From an uncultured Devosia sp. (lineage in GTDB: Bacteria; Pseudomonadota; Alphaproteobacteria; Rhizobiales; Devosiaceae): a stretch of 5,563 bases of DNA. Shown one piece after another: positions 1 through 5,563 of this stretch. Below the pieces are notes generated by a model that ran no database searches, had not been told where the DNA came from, and worked only from the letters and a program-made list of their open reading frames with translations. The stretch lies in the NCBI GenBank assembly GCA_946481445.1, contig CAMLOA010000163.1, positions 1 to 5,563 of the forward strand. The letters are read 5' to 3'. Positions within the stretch are counted from its first letter, which is position 1. Each line of letters starts with the position of its first letter. A program made the translations under genes and the position numbers.

Positions 1-545
1 AAGATCGCGACCACGGCCAGCAACGGCACGATTGCGAGATCTTCCAGCAACAGGATGGACACCATCTTCTGCCCGCCATCGGTGGCCAGTTCCCCGCGCT
101 CGGACAGTATCTGCATCACGATCGCCGTCGATGTCAGCACGAAGCCCGCCCCGAAGATGAAGGCGACAACCGGCGCGAATCCGAGCAGCACGCCGACGCC
201 GGTCAGCAGGGCCGCGCACACCGCCACCTGGATCAGCCCCAGCCCGAAAATCTGCTTGCGGAGAGCCCACAGCTTGCTGGGCTCCATCTCGAGGCCGATG
301 ATGAACAGAAACATCACCACGCCCAGCTCGGCGATGGTCAGCACAGATGCAGGGTCGGCAATCAGGGCGAGGCCGGATGGACCGAGCAGCAATCCCGCTG
401 CCAGGTAGCCGAGGACCGACCCCAGCCCGATCCGCTTGAAGATCGGAACCCCGATCACGGCAGCGCCAAGCAGCGCCACGACCGGAATCAGATCAACGCC
501 ATGATGGGCGGCTTCCGCCGCATGTCCAACAACTTCACCCGCCAC
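1..545 (-). CDS. CPA2-family monovalent cation:proton antiporter (Kef-type), N-terminal part, cut by the window start
   Basis: This is the first 181 residues of an inner-membrane antiporter that would exchange K+ or Na+ for protons; the rest lies beyond position 1. After a short His/Ala-rich N-terminus, hydrophobic segments fall at about residues 17-35, 41-62, 70-87, 98-122, 125-147 and 161-181. Family hallmarks seen are the stretch from VPIFKR to GYLAAGLLLGP (33-56), ELGVVMFLFIIGLE (73-86), LTSTAIVMQ (137-145) and LLEDLAIVPLLA (166-177). The acidic pair E168-D169 sits where Kef proteins carry the conserved Q/E-D of the transport site. The start is GTG at 545, preceded by GGAG six bases upstream; no in-frame ATG lies nearby. 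It follows the AI-2E-family gene on the same strand after 81 nt and may be co-transcribed with it. Whether it ends in an RCK/TrkA-N domain, as KefB and KefC do, cannot be seen. Family call is firm; the ion is not known. Confidence 0.9.
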   Translation of the reverse strand, partial: MAGEVVGHAAEAAHHGVDLIPVVALLGAAVIGVPIFKRIGLGSVLGYLAAGLLLGPSGLALIADPASVLTIAELGVVMFLFIIGLEMEPSKLWALRKQIFGLGLIQVAVCAALLTGVGVLLGFAPVVAFIFGAGFVLTSTAIVMQILSERGELATDGGQKMVSILLLEDLAIVPLLAVVAI

Positions 546-549
546 GACG

Positions 550-555
550 CTCTCC
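550..555 (-). promoter_or_regulatory. Ribosome binding site that fixes the GTG start of the antiporter
   Basis: On the minus strand GGAGAG occupies 555-550. The GGAG core is separated by six bases (AGCGTC) from the GTG at 545-543. No in-frame ATG lies between the upstream stop and the first membrane segment, so this site supports the GTG as the true start. Confidence 0.7.
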
Positions 556-626
556 GGTCCACCCTGTAAGCCCCGAGTCTTTCTGGGCAGAGGGCGGGCG
601 TCAAGCGTTCGGCATGCATGGCTGCT

Positions 627-1883
627 TCAGGCGGCGGGCTCGACCCCGCTGGGCGCTGTCCCCTCGGGAGGCTGCATGCGCTCTTCCTTGCGCTTGTCGG
701 TCGGCTTTTCCTCGTCCAGGCGCTGTTCGCGGATGGCGCGCGCCGTGTTGGCCAGCAATTCCTCCCTGGCAGTCATGCGCGCTGTGCGTCGGACCGGCCG
801 GCGGGGGACCATTGGCTTGCTGGGCAGGGCATGGGCCATCACCGACGTGGCGATCAGCAGCGTCGGCACGGCCACCAGGCCGCCGACCGGTCCCCAAGCC
901 CACAGCCAGAAGGTGATCGACAAGAAGATGATGAATGGGTTGAGCGTCATCGTGCGGCCGATGAAATGCGGCGTCACGATCTGCCCTTCCACGAAATTGA
1001 TGCAGATATAGCAGCCCACCGGCAGCAGGATCGCGCCCAGTTCGGTCTGCGTGCCCAGGCCCACGGCCAGCAGCACCAGGATCATCACCCCTTGCCCGAC
1101 ATAGGGAATGTAGTTGAGCACGGCGGCCAGCGCACCCCACAGCAGGGGCGACGGCATGCCAATGGCCCACATGGCCAGCGACACTGCGCAGCCGACGCAG
1201 AAGTTGATGAAGGTGATCGACAGCAGGAACTTGCTGACTTTGCTTTCCACGTCGCGGAACACGTGGGCCGTGCGCCAGCGCATCCTCCGGCTGACGCAGA
1301 GCGAGAGGACCGAGATGCGGATGTGGTCGCGTGTCGCCACGAAAAAATAGAGGCTCGCAAGGAAGATCAGGATCTGCGCCAGGATTGCCGGCGCGATCAT
1401 CGCGATGCTGATGACCTGGCCCCCGTCTTCCACCGTGACGGACATGGCGCTCTCGTTGCTGAACACGGAAGTAACCTGCTCCTGCACGGCCGAGATTGTC
1501 TGGAGCGGCCCTTCGAGCGTCGCCAGTTGCTGCTGCAGCTTGTTCCAGATGAGCGGCGCCCGCGCGACCCAGTCCGAGAGCGGCACGGCGAACAGCGCTA
1601 TGCCAAGGGCGATGAGCCCGACCAGCATCAGCACGACCACGCCTGCCGATAGTGCGGGCGGCACGCCCCAGTTCTCGACACGGTCGGCCACCGGTCCGAA
1701 CATCAGCCCGATGACGATGGCCAGCGTCACCGGCGCCAGGATGACCTGGCCTGCCTGCAGTGCAACCAGCGCCGCCAGGAACCCGACGAAGACGATCGCC
1801 AGGCGAGAGGCATTGCCGAGCAATCGCTCGAACTGACTCTCGCTCATGTCTTCAGATGCCGCCAGCCGTGCCGTGCGCGCCAT
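627..1883 (-). CDS. AI-2E family transporter (PerM/YhhT/TqsA-like membrane protein)
   Basis: A 418-residue inner-membrane protein of the AI-2E transporter family (formerly UPF0118). Members include E. coli TqsA, linked to autoinducer-2 export, and PerM; other members transport Na+ or H+, so the substrate here is not known. Hydrophobic segments lie at about 27-47, 47-66, 78-101, 157-182, 219-241, 248-275, 283-300 and 316-348. A soluble loop (102-155) sits between segments 3 and 4, as is usual. The best family signature is residues 284-340, including the stretch VEGQIVTPHFIGR (298-310), then the Asn-Pro of LNP (314-316) and the WGPVGGLVAVP end. An unusually long charged C-terminal tail (355-418), rich in Arg, Glu and Lys, follows the last segment. 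The ATG at 1883 has GGAA five bases upstream; an internal Met13 is possible but has a poorly placed ribosome binding site. Upstream is an EcfG-type promoter; downstream on the same strand is the Kef-type antiporter gene. Confidence 0.92.
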   Translation of the reverse strand: MARTARLAASEDMSESQFERLLGNASRLAIVFVGFLAALVALQAGQVILAPVTLAIVIGLMFGPVADRVENWGVPPALSAGVVVLMLVGLIALGIALFAVPLSDWVARAPLIWNKLQQQLATLEGPLQTISAVQEQVTSVFSNESAMSVTVEDGGQVISIAMIAPAILAQILIFLASLYFFVATRDHIRISVLSLCVSRRMRWRTAHVFRDVESKVSKFLLSITFINFCVGCAVSLAMWAIGMPSPLLWGALAAVLNYIPYVGQGVMILVLLAVGLGTQTELGAILLPVGCYICINFVEGQIVTPHFIGRTMTLNPFIIFLSITFWLWAWGPVGGLVAVPTLLIATSVMAHALPSKPMVPRRPVRRTARMTAREELLANTARAIREQRLDEEKPTDKRKEERMQPPEGTAPSGVEPAA

Positions 1884-1918
1884 TGCCGTTCCAATCCCGA
1901 TGCTGCCCAGTGCTCCTC

Positions 1919-1943
1919 AACGCCGGCTCCGGTGAAACGTTCC
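1919..1943 (-). promoter_or_regulatory. EcfG (general stress response) promoter for the AI-2E-family gene
   Basis: Read on the minus strand, GGAAC at 1943-1939 is followed by exactly 16 bases and then CGTT at 1922-1919. This equals the consensus GGAAC-N16/17-CGTT recognised by the alphaproteobacterial ECF sigma factor EcfG (SigT in Caulobacter, RpoE2 in Sinorhizobium). Transcription would start near 1910, giving a leader of roughly 27 nt before the ATG at 1883, which is a sensible distance. The antiporter gene downstream may be read from the same promoter. The match is seen directly; its activity is inferred. Confidence 0.72.
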
Positions 1944-2029
1944 GTTGGGGAAGCTAAGCGCTTCTGGTCGACCGCGGCGCTTGGGGGCGCTAGTGTCCCG
2001 GCCGCTCGACTCCTTCGCCAAGGCCCGCA

Positions 2030-2971
2030 ATGACCCGCAAGATCATCATCGACAGCGACCCCGGACAGGACGATGCCGTCGCCATCCTACTGGCGCTCGC
2101 ATCCCCCGAAGAGCTCGAAGTGCTCGGCATCGTCGCGGTAGCCGGCAATGTCGGCCTCGACCACAATTCCACCAATGCCCGCAAGATAGTCGAGCTGTCC
2201 GGCCGCACCGACATTCCTGTCTATGCCGGCTGCGCCCGTCCGATGCGCCGTCATCTGGTTACCGCCGAGCATGTCCATGGCGAAACCGGCCTCAACGGAC
2301 CCGAACTGCCCGATCCCAGAATTCCGCTGCAGCCCGGGCACGGGGTCGACTGGATCATCGATACGCTCATGGCCGCCCCGCCAGGCACAATCACCCTGTG
2401 CACCCTCGGACCGCTGACCAATATTGGCATGGCCCTGGTCAAGCAGCCGGCCATTGCCGAACGCATCCAGGAAATCGTCATGATGGGCGGCGCCTATTTC
2501 GAAGTGGGCAACATCACCCCCGCCGCCGAATTCAACATCTATGTCGATCCGGAAGCGGCCGACGTCGTTTTGCGCTCGGGCGTCCCCATCACCATGCTGC
2601 CGCTCGACGTGACCCACCAGGTGCTTTCGACGCCGGAGCGCCTGGCTGCGCTGCGCGGCCTGGGCAACCGCACCGGCTTCGCCGTCTACGAGATGCTGAG
2701 CTTCTCGGAGAGCTTCGACATGCAGAAATATGGCTGGCCCGGCGCCCCGCTACATGACCCCACTGTCATCGCCTACCTGCTGCAGCCGGACCTGTTCGAG
2801 GGCCGCCACTGCAATGTCACGGTCGAAACGGCCAGCGAACTCACCATCGGCATGACCGTCGCCGACTACTGGCACGTAACCGGAAAGGTCCGGAACGTCA
2901 ACTTCCTGCGCAATGCCGATGCCGAAGGCTTCTATTCCGTGTTGCTGGAGCGGCTGGCCCGCCTGCCCTGA
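2030..2971 (+). CDS. Nucleoside hydrolase (inosine-uridine preferring family)
   Basis: A 313-residue enzyme that hydrolyses the N-glycosidic bond of ribonucleosides to ribose and free base, in nucleoside salvage; probably cytoplasmic, as there is no signal peptide. The N-terminal calcium motif is DSDPGQDDA (8-16), with D10, D14 and D15 at the same positions as in the Crithidia enzyme. Other active-site residues are N40 (AGN), H83 (HVHGE), the loop TLGPLTN (125-131), N161, E167 and N169 (in AAEFN), and the H242-D243 pair of HDP. The Crithidia Thr126 that gives a backbone ligand to calcium is Leu126 here, which other members also show. The C-terminal GMTVADYW (274-281) is also typical. Length is normal for the family. 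The ATG at 2030 has AAGG six bases upstream. It lies back to back with the AI-2E-family gene, and no transporter or kinase for nucleosides is next to it. Purine or pyrimidine preference cannot be told. Confidence 0.95.
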   Translation: MTRKIIIDSDPGQDDAVAILLALASPEELEVLGIVAVAGNVGLDHNSTNARKIVELSGRTDIPVYAGCARPMRRHLVTAEHVHGETGLNGPELPDPRIPLQPGHGVDWIIDTLMAAPPGTITLCTLGPLTNIGMALVKQPAIAERIQEIVMMGGAYFEVGNITPAAEFNIYVDPEAADVVLRSGVPITMLPLDVTHQVLSTPERLAALRGLGNRTGFAVYEMLSFSESFDMQKYGWPGAPLHDPTVIAYLLQPDLFEGRHCNVTVETASELTIGMTVADYWHVTGKVRNVNFLRNADAEGFYSVLLERLARLP

Positions 2972-2989
2972 CATCACCCAAGCGTGATG
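2972..2989 (+). other. Small hairpin immediately after the nucleoside hydrolase stop
   Basis: CATCAC (2972-2977) and GTGATG (2984-2989) form a perfect six-base-pair stem with a six-base loop, starting right after the TGA. There is no T-run after it, so it is a weak candidate for a terminator or a 3'-end stabilising structure. It may be chance. Confidence 0.25.
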
Positions 2990-3081
2990 ACCGGCGCGAA
3001 ACCGTCCTGACCGGAGCACCGTACCTCCCAGCGACCTGACCGTCGGCGCCAAACCGGCGGCGGGAAGCACAGGGAGTCATC

Positions 3082-3636
3082 ATGCATCACGTCAAGATCT
3101 TGGCCACCGCCACCGCCTTCGCACTCGCTTCGACACCGGCCTTCGCGCAAGACAATCCGATGGTCGGCGGTGCCGCCATGTTTGCCGACAAGAACATCGT
3201 CGAAAACGCAGTCAATTCGGCAGATCACACCACGCTGGTTGCCGCCGTCACGGCCGCCGGCCTCGTTGAAACCCTGCAGGGCCCGGGCCCCTTCACAGTG
3301 TTTGCGCCCACCAACGATGCCTTCGGCAAGCTTCCGGCGGGCACCGTCGACACGCTGCTGATGGAAGAAAACAAGGGCCAGTTGGTCAAGGTGCTAACCG
3401 CCCATGTCGTGGCCGGCAAGGTATCCGCTGCCGACCTGCTTGCGGGCATCGCCGCCAGCAGCAATGGCCAGTTCAACCTGCGCACCGTCAGCGGCGACGC
3501 TCTCACGGCCACGGCGCGCGGCAATACCGTTTTCATCTACGATGAATCGGGCGGCGCTGCCCGCGTCACCATTGCCGACGTCAATCAGTCCAACGGCGTC
3601 ATCCACGTCGTCGACGACGTCCTGCTGCCGCGATAA
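3082..3636 (+). CDS. Secreted fasciclin (FAS1) domain protein
   Basis: A 184-residue exported protein. A signal peptide is clear: a short basic N-terminus (MHHVK), a hydrophobic core (6-17) and a likely signal peptidase I site after AFA at 22, leaving a mature start at QDNP. There is no lipobox cysteine, so the product should be periplasmic or secreted. One FAS1 domain covers about 38-183, with the H1 motif FTVFAPTNDAF (71-81), the central YH-like region (LTAHVV, 105-110) and the H2 motif GVIHVVDDVLLP (172-183). Bacterial FAS1 proteins of this kind are thought to act in adhesion or cell-surface contacts, but the exact role here is unknown. The ATG at 3082 has AGGGAG five bases upstream, a strong ribosome binding site. 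The gene is 110 nt past the nucleoside hydrolase and is followed by a strong hairpin, so it is probably a single-gene unit. Confidence 0.95.
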   Translation: MHHVKILATATAFALASTPAFAQDNPMVGGAAMFADKNIVENAVNSADHTTLVAAVTAAGLVETLQGPGPFTVFAPTNDAFGKLPAGTVDTLLMEENKGQLVKVLTAHVVAGKVSAADLLAGIAASSNGQFNLRTVSGDALTATARGNTVFIYDESGGAARVTIADVNQSNGVIHVVDDVLLPR

Positions 3637-3654
3637 TCCCTTCCATCCGGCGCG

Positions 3655-3689
3655 GCGCAGGCCCTGCACGAAGGTGCGGGGCCTTGCGC
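3655..3689. terminator. Hairpin between convergent genes, probable bidirectional terminator
   Basis: The arms at 3655-3669 and 3674-3689 pair over 15 base pairs around a GAAG loop (3670-3673), with one G-T wobble and one unpaired T (3685). It lies 18 nt past the fasciclin stop and 10 nt past the stop of the minus-strand operon, where a shared terminator is expected. There is no clear T-run on either side, so termination may not be purely intrinsic. Confidence 0.6.
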
Positions 3690-3699
3690 GCATCCGCCT

Positions 3700-4008
3700 C
3701 TATCCCGTCACCCGGTAGAGTCGAACCGGCTTGGTGCCGCCTCGGGCGATGAGACCCTTGAACTCCAGGTCGAGTTGCACGCCCTTCATCCACCAGCCGG
3801 CCTTCTCACCACCGGGGAAATGCTCCTGTGACAGGATCGGCGCAATTTTCTCCCGCAATTCGGCCGGTGTGATGCCGGGCGCTTCAACAGGCAGCGCGGC
3901 GAGAACCGCCTCCTTCATGGCGAAGAACTTGGCTGCGTCCACGGACACCTTGTGATCCGGCGAAACGGCATTTTCCATGAGGTATCTTTCGCCCGTATGC
4001 TTAGCCAT
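3700..4008 (-). CDS. Small conserved protein with a winged-helix-like C-terminus (probably DUF6958 family)
   Basis: A 102-residue soluble protein of unknown function. From memory the pattern resembles the family named DUF6958; this is not confirmed by a search. Visible traits are VDAAKFFAMKEAVLAALP (23-40), a predicted helix 48-58, the hallmark FPGGEKAGWWMKGVQLDLE (64-82), and a basic end GLIARGGTKPVRLYRV (85-100) that reads like the wing of a winged-helix domain. There is no signal peptide or membrane segment. The start chosen is ATG at 4008, which overlaps the hydrolase TAA by 8 nt (ATGGCTAA) and has AAGGG seven bases upstream. Met11 (3978) is an alternative that would leave a 22-nt gap. 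The tight link implies translational coupling to the hydrolase and control by the same TetR repressor. The open frame continues upstream to 4464, but that part is an out-of-frame reading of the hydrolase gene and is not real. Confidence 0.8.
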   Translation of the reverse strand: MAKHTGERYLMENAVSPDHKVSVDAAKFFAMKEAVLAALPVEAPGITPAELREKIAPILSQEHFPGGEKAGWWMKGVQLDLEFKGLIARGGTKPVRLYRVTG

Positions 4009-4831
4009 GACGGTGCCCTTGGAGGGCACGATCCATGGCAGCGGCAAACTCGGCCATATGGCTTTCAAATCCCATATGGTCGCCCGGAAATGCGGTCGGC
4101 TTGATACCGAGCTGGTCGGCCAGCGCCACGCCCATGGCCTCGATCGGCTGTCCTGCCGAGCCGGCGCCGATGGCAACCACGATGCGCGTTTGGCCGCGGC
4201 GCAGCGCCTCGATATCGGGCCGATAGGTCGAGAGCGGCAACATGCCATGAGCCAGCCAGTATTCGAAATTGCCCGCAACCCGGCCAAAGGTTTCGGCCGC
4301 TTCCGGCGGCATGTCGAAATCCGGCGGGCCATCGAGACCATTCTCAGCAAAGAACTGTCCCATGGCCGCCTCGACTCCATCCCTTCGATAGGTCTCGTAC
4401 AAGGCCCGTTCCCCGGCCAAAGCCGGCTCCGGATCTGCCAGCAGCATGATGCTGGGTGGTTCATGCGCTACAAGCACGGATACGCTGGCGGGATGGCGTG
4501 CGGACAGGTCGAGGCCGATCTGTGCGCCCCCACTTGTGCCGAAGACATAGGCAGGACCAGACCCTTCGGCCGCGATCAGCGCAGCCACGTCATCGGCGAT
4601 CAGATTGACATCGAGATCGCCCGGAGGCGCGTCCGTGACGGTGCGTGAATTACCGCGCGGATCAAAGGACAAGACCGTGTAGCGACCGGCAAACTCACCG
4701 GCGAGGCCAGCGAAAACGCCAGCATCCTGGGGGCCGCCCGGGATCATAACCAGCAGGGGGCCGCTGCCCCAGGTCTCATAGTGTATGGCCGCACCCGCAA
4801 CACGAAGAGTCTTGGCCTTGTGGTCAGTCAT
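4001..4831 (-). CDS. Alpha/beta hydrolase
   Basis: A 276-residue soluble hydrolase with an alpha/beta-hydrolase fold, probably cytoplasmic. Seen in order: the oxyanion-loop motif IPGGP (30-34), the strand and turn VLSFDPRGNS (53-62), the nucleophile elbow G98-T-S-G-G102 with Ser100 as nucleophile, a His-Glu-Pro-Pro motif (123-126), and the late GDHMGF (250-255) with His252 as catalytic base. The usual acid after the next-to-last strand is not obvious, because that region reads GAGSAGQP (222-229); Glu124 may serve instead. The reaction could be ester, lactone or other hydrolysis; the substrate is unknown. The ATG at 4831 has GGAG six bases upstream. It is the first gene of a two-gene operon, divergent from a TetR-family regulator across a 92-nt gap with two palindromic operators, so it is likely induced by a small molecule sensed by that regulator. 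Confidence 0.9.
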   Translation of the reverse strand: MTDHKAKTLRVAGAAIHYETWGSGPLLVMIPGGPQDAGVFAGLAGEFAGRYTVLSFDPRGNSRTVTDAPPGDLDVNLIADDVAALIAAEGSGPAYVFGTSGGAQIGLDLSARHPASVSVLVAHEPPSIMLLADPEPALAGERALYETYRRDGVEAAMGQFFAENGLDGPPDFDMPPEAAETFGRVAGNFEYWLAHGMLPLSTYRPDIEALRRGQTRIVVAIGAGSAGQPIEAMGVALADQLGIKPTAFPGDHMGFESHMAEFAAAMDRALQGHRHG

Positions 4832-4849
4832 GACATGCTCCCGCGATCA

Positions 4850-4866
4850 AACTGGACGGTCCAGTT
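4850..4866. promoter_or_regulatory. Operator 1, perfect palindrome, probable TetR-family binding site
   Basis: AACTGGAC-G-GTCCAGTT is a perfect inverted repeat with eight-base arms around one central base (4858). It lies in the predicted leader of the hydrolase operon, downstream of its transcription start, where a bound repressor would block elongation or initiation. The same half-site recurs at 4882-4896. Confidence 0.8.
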
Positions 4867-4872
4867 CTCAAC

Positions 4873-4901
4873 TTGCGGCAAACTAGACTGTCCAGTATGA
4901 T
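4873..4901 (+). promoter_or_regulatory. Predicted sigma-70 promoter of the TetR-family gene
   Basis: A -35-like TTGCGG (4873-4878) is followed by 17 bases and the -10 element TATGAT (4896-4901), five of six to TATAAT. Transcription would start near 4908, leaving a leader of about 16 nt before the ATG at 4924. Operator 2 fills the spacer, which fits autorepression. Confidence 0.6.
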
Positions 4902-4907
4902 TGTCAA
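4880..4907 (-). promoter_or_regulatory. Predicted sigma-70 promoter of the hydrolase operon
   Basis: On the minus strand a perfect TTGACA (4907-4902) is followed by 16 bases and a weak -10, TAGTTT (4885-4880). Transcription would start near 4873, about 40 nt before the hydrolase ATG. Operator 2 lies between and partly over the elements and operator 1 lies in the leader. The -35 is strong evidence; the -10 is not. Confidence 0.5.
4882..4896. promoter_or_regulatory. Operator 2, near-perfect copy of the same palindrome
   Basis: ACTAGAC-T-GTCCAGT has seven-base arms with one mismatch (A4885 against C4893) around 4889. Its centre is 31 bp from that of operator 1, close to three helical turns, so both would face the same side of the DNA. 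It sits in the spacer of both predicted divergent promoters, so one bound dimer could silence both directions. Confidence 0.75.
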
Positions 4908-4923
4908 GTCGAAAGGAGTCGTC

Positions 4924-5563
4924 ATGGCGGTTGAGGTGAAGAACGCAGCGGATACCAGCTCGGGCCGGAAGCGCCTGAGCGTGCTGGCGGCTGCGACCGA
5001 AACGTTCATGAAGTCCGGCTTTCTCGGCGCCAATATGGACGAGATCGCCGCAGCATCGGGCGTGTCCAAGCAGACCGTCTACAAGAATTTCGGCAGCAAG
5101 GAGGCCCTGTTCATCGAGGTCGTGACGGCGATGATGAGCGATGCCGATCAAAGGGTGCATACGGCTCCGGCAGAGCCCGAAAGCCATAAGGCGCTGGAGC
5201 GGTTTCTGTTTGACTACGCCCACCGCCAGCTCTCGGTCGCATTGACCCCCGACCTGATGCAACTGCGTCGCCTGGTGATCGGCGAGCTGGCGCGCTTTCC
5301 CGAACTCGCCCGCATTCTTCATGAGCGGGGCCCCCAACGGGCGATCACCGTCTTGTCCGGCATTTTCGAACGGCTGCAAGCCAAGGGCCTGCTCGATTGC
5401 CCCGATCCGATCCTGGCGGCCACCAATTTCAACTGGTTGTTCATGGCCGAGCCGGTCAACAGGGCCATGCTCCTGGGCGACAAAGGCTTGCCCAGCGACG
5501 CCGACATGCAGCGCTACGCCACGGAAGCTGTGCGGGTGTTTCTCAAGGCATACGGGACAGAGC
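4924..5563 (+). CDS. TetR/AcrR family transcriptional regulator, cut by the window end
   Basis: A one-component regulator, 213 residues seen with no stop before the window ends; only a few residues are probably missing, given the family's usual length. The N-terminal TetR domain is about 17-63: helix 1 RKRLSVLAAATETFMKSGF (15-33), then the helix-turn-helix MDEIAAASGVSKQTVYKNFGSKEALF (38-63), with the hallmark TVYKNFGSKE. The C-terminal ligand-binding and dimer domain (about 88-205) resembles the AefR-like group, with MQLRRLVIGELARFPELA (112-129). The ATG at 4924 has AGGAG five bases upstream. It faces the hydrolase operon across 92 nt containing two matching palindromes, the classic layout of a repressor controlling itself and its divergent neighbour. 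The ligand is unknown; the neighbouring hydrolase suggests an ester- or lactone-like compound, which is inference. Confidence 0.93.
   Translation, partial: MAVEVKNAADTSSGRKRLSVLAAATETFMKSGFLGANMDEIAAASGVSKQTVYKNFGSKEALFIEVVTAMMSDADQRVHTAPAEPESHKALERFLFDYAHRQLSVALTPDLMQLRRLVIGELARFPELARILHERGPQRAITVLSGIFERLQAKGLLDCPDPILAATNFNWLFMAEPVNRAMLLGDKGLPSDADMQRYATEAVRVFLKAYGTE

Noticed and set aside
55..408. A 117-residue plus-strand open frame
   Set aside because: It is antisense to the Kef-type antiporter, has Ser/Pro/Thr-rich composition and no ribosome binding site of note.
618..1652. A 344-residue plus-strand open frame opposite the AI-2E-family gene
   Set aside because: The translation is rich in His, Arg, Asp and Gln with no domain pattern, and the opposite strand encodes a clear eight-segment membrane protein. 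It is a GC-bias shadow.
1945..2757. A 270-residue plus-strand open frame overlapping the nucleoside hydrolase
   Set aside because: It is the +1/-1 frame of a fully convincing enzyme gene and is Arg/His/Pro-rich without family motifs.
2972..2989. Intrinsic terminator after the nucleoside hydrolase gene
   Set aside because: The stem is only six base pairs with no T-run, so I list it only as a small hairpin and do not claim termination.
4009..4464. N-terminal extension of the small winged-helix-like gene to 4464
   Set aside because: These bases encode the alpha/beta hydrolase in another frame; the extension is Ser/Arg/Pro-rich nonsense, while the conserved part begins at or after the ATG at 4008.
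4828..5379. A 183-residue minus-strand open frame
   Set aside because: It is antisense to the TetR-family gene, whose domain pattern and ribosome binding site are clear, and it would run through the operator region.
1..5563. Mobile element, CRISPR array, tRNA or toxin-antitoxin module
   Set aside because: I found no terminal inverted repeats, transposase motifs, regularly spaced repeats, tRNA cloverleaf or toxin-like small gene pair; gene composition is even across the window.

Overview
The window looks like chromosomal DNA of a GC-rich alphaproteobacterium, most likely a Hyphomicrobiales relative (Devosia-like). The reasons are GC-biased third codon positions, the style of the proteins, and a match to the alphaproteobacterial EcfG (general stress response) promoter consensus. 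The order is an inference from sequence style, not a database result. I see no tRNA, rRNA, CRISPR array, insertion sequence or phage gene. All seven genes look intact, except that the first and last run off the window edges.

Left block (1-1943, minus strand): a gene for an eight-segment AI-2E/PerM-family membrane protein is followed 81 nt downstream by the 5' part of a CPA2 (Kef-type) cation:proton antiporter gene with a GTG start. Upstream of the AI-2E gene lies GGAAC-N16-CGTT, an exact match to the EcfG promoter consensus. The pair may therefore be part of the general stress regulon.

Middle block (2030-3636, plus strand): a nucleoside hydrolase of the inosine-uridine family with its calcium-site and active-site residues intact, then a secreted single-domain fasciclin (FAS1) protein. 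They are 110 nt apart, and the fasciclin gene has its own strong ribosome binding site, so they are probably transcribed separately. A long GC-rich hairpin at 3655-3689 lies between the convergent ends of the fasciclin gene and the next minus-strand operon.

Right block (3700-5563): a divergent regulatory module. A TetR/AcrR-family repressor gene (plus strand, cut by the window end) faces a minus-strand two-gene operon: an alpha/beta hydrolase and a 102-residue winged-helix-like protein whose start overlaps the hydrolase stop by 8 nt. The 92-nt gap holds two copies of one palindrome (ACTGGAC-N-GTCCAGT), centred 31 bp apart. One lies in the spacer of both predicted divergent promoters and the other in the hydrolase leader. 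The simplest reading is that the TetR protein represses itself and the hydrolase operon until it binds a small molecule, which the hydrolase may then act on. The ligand cannot be told from the sequence. Nothing here amounts to a clearly new biological system; the regulatory architecture is the most informative part.
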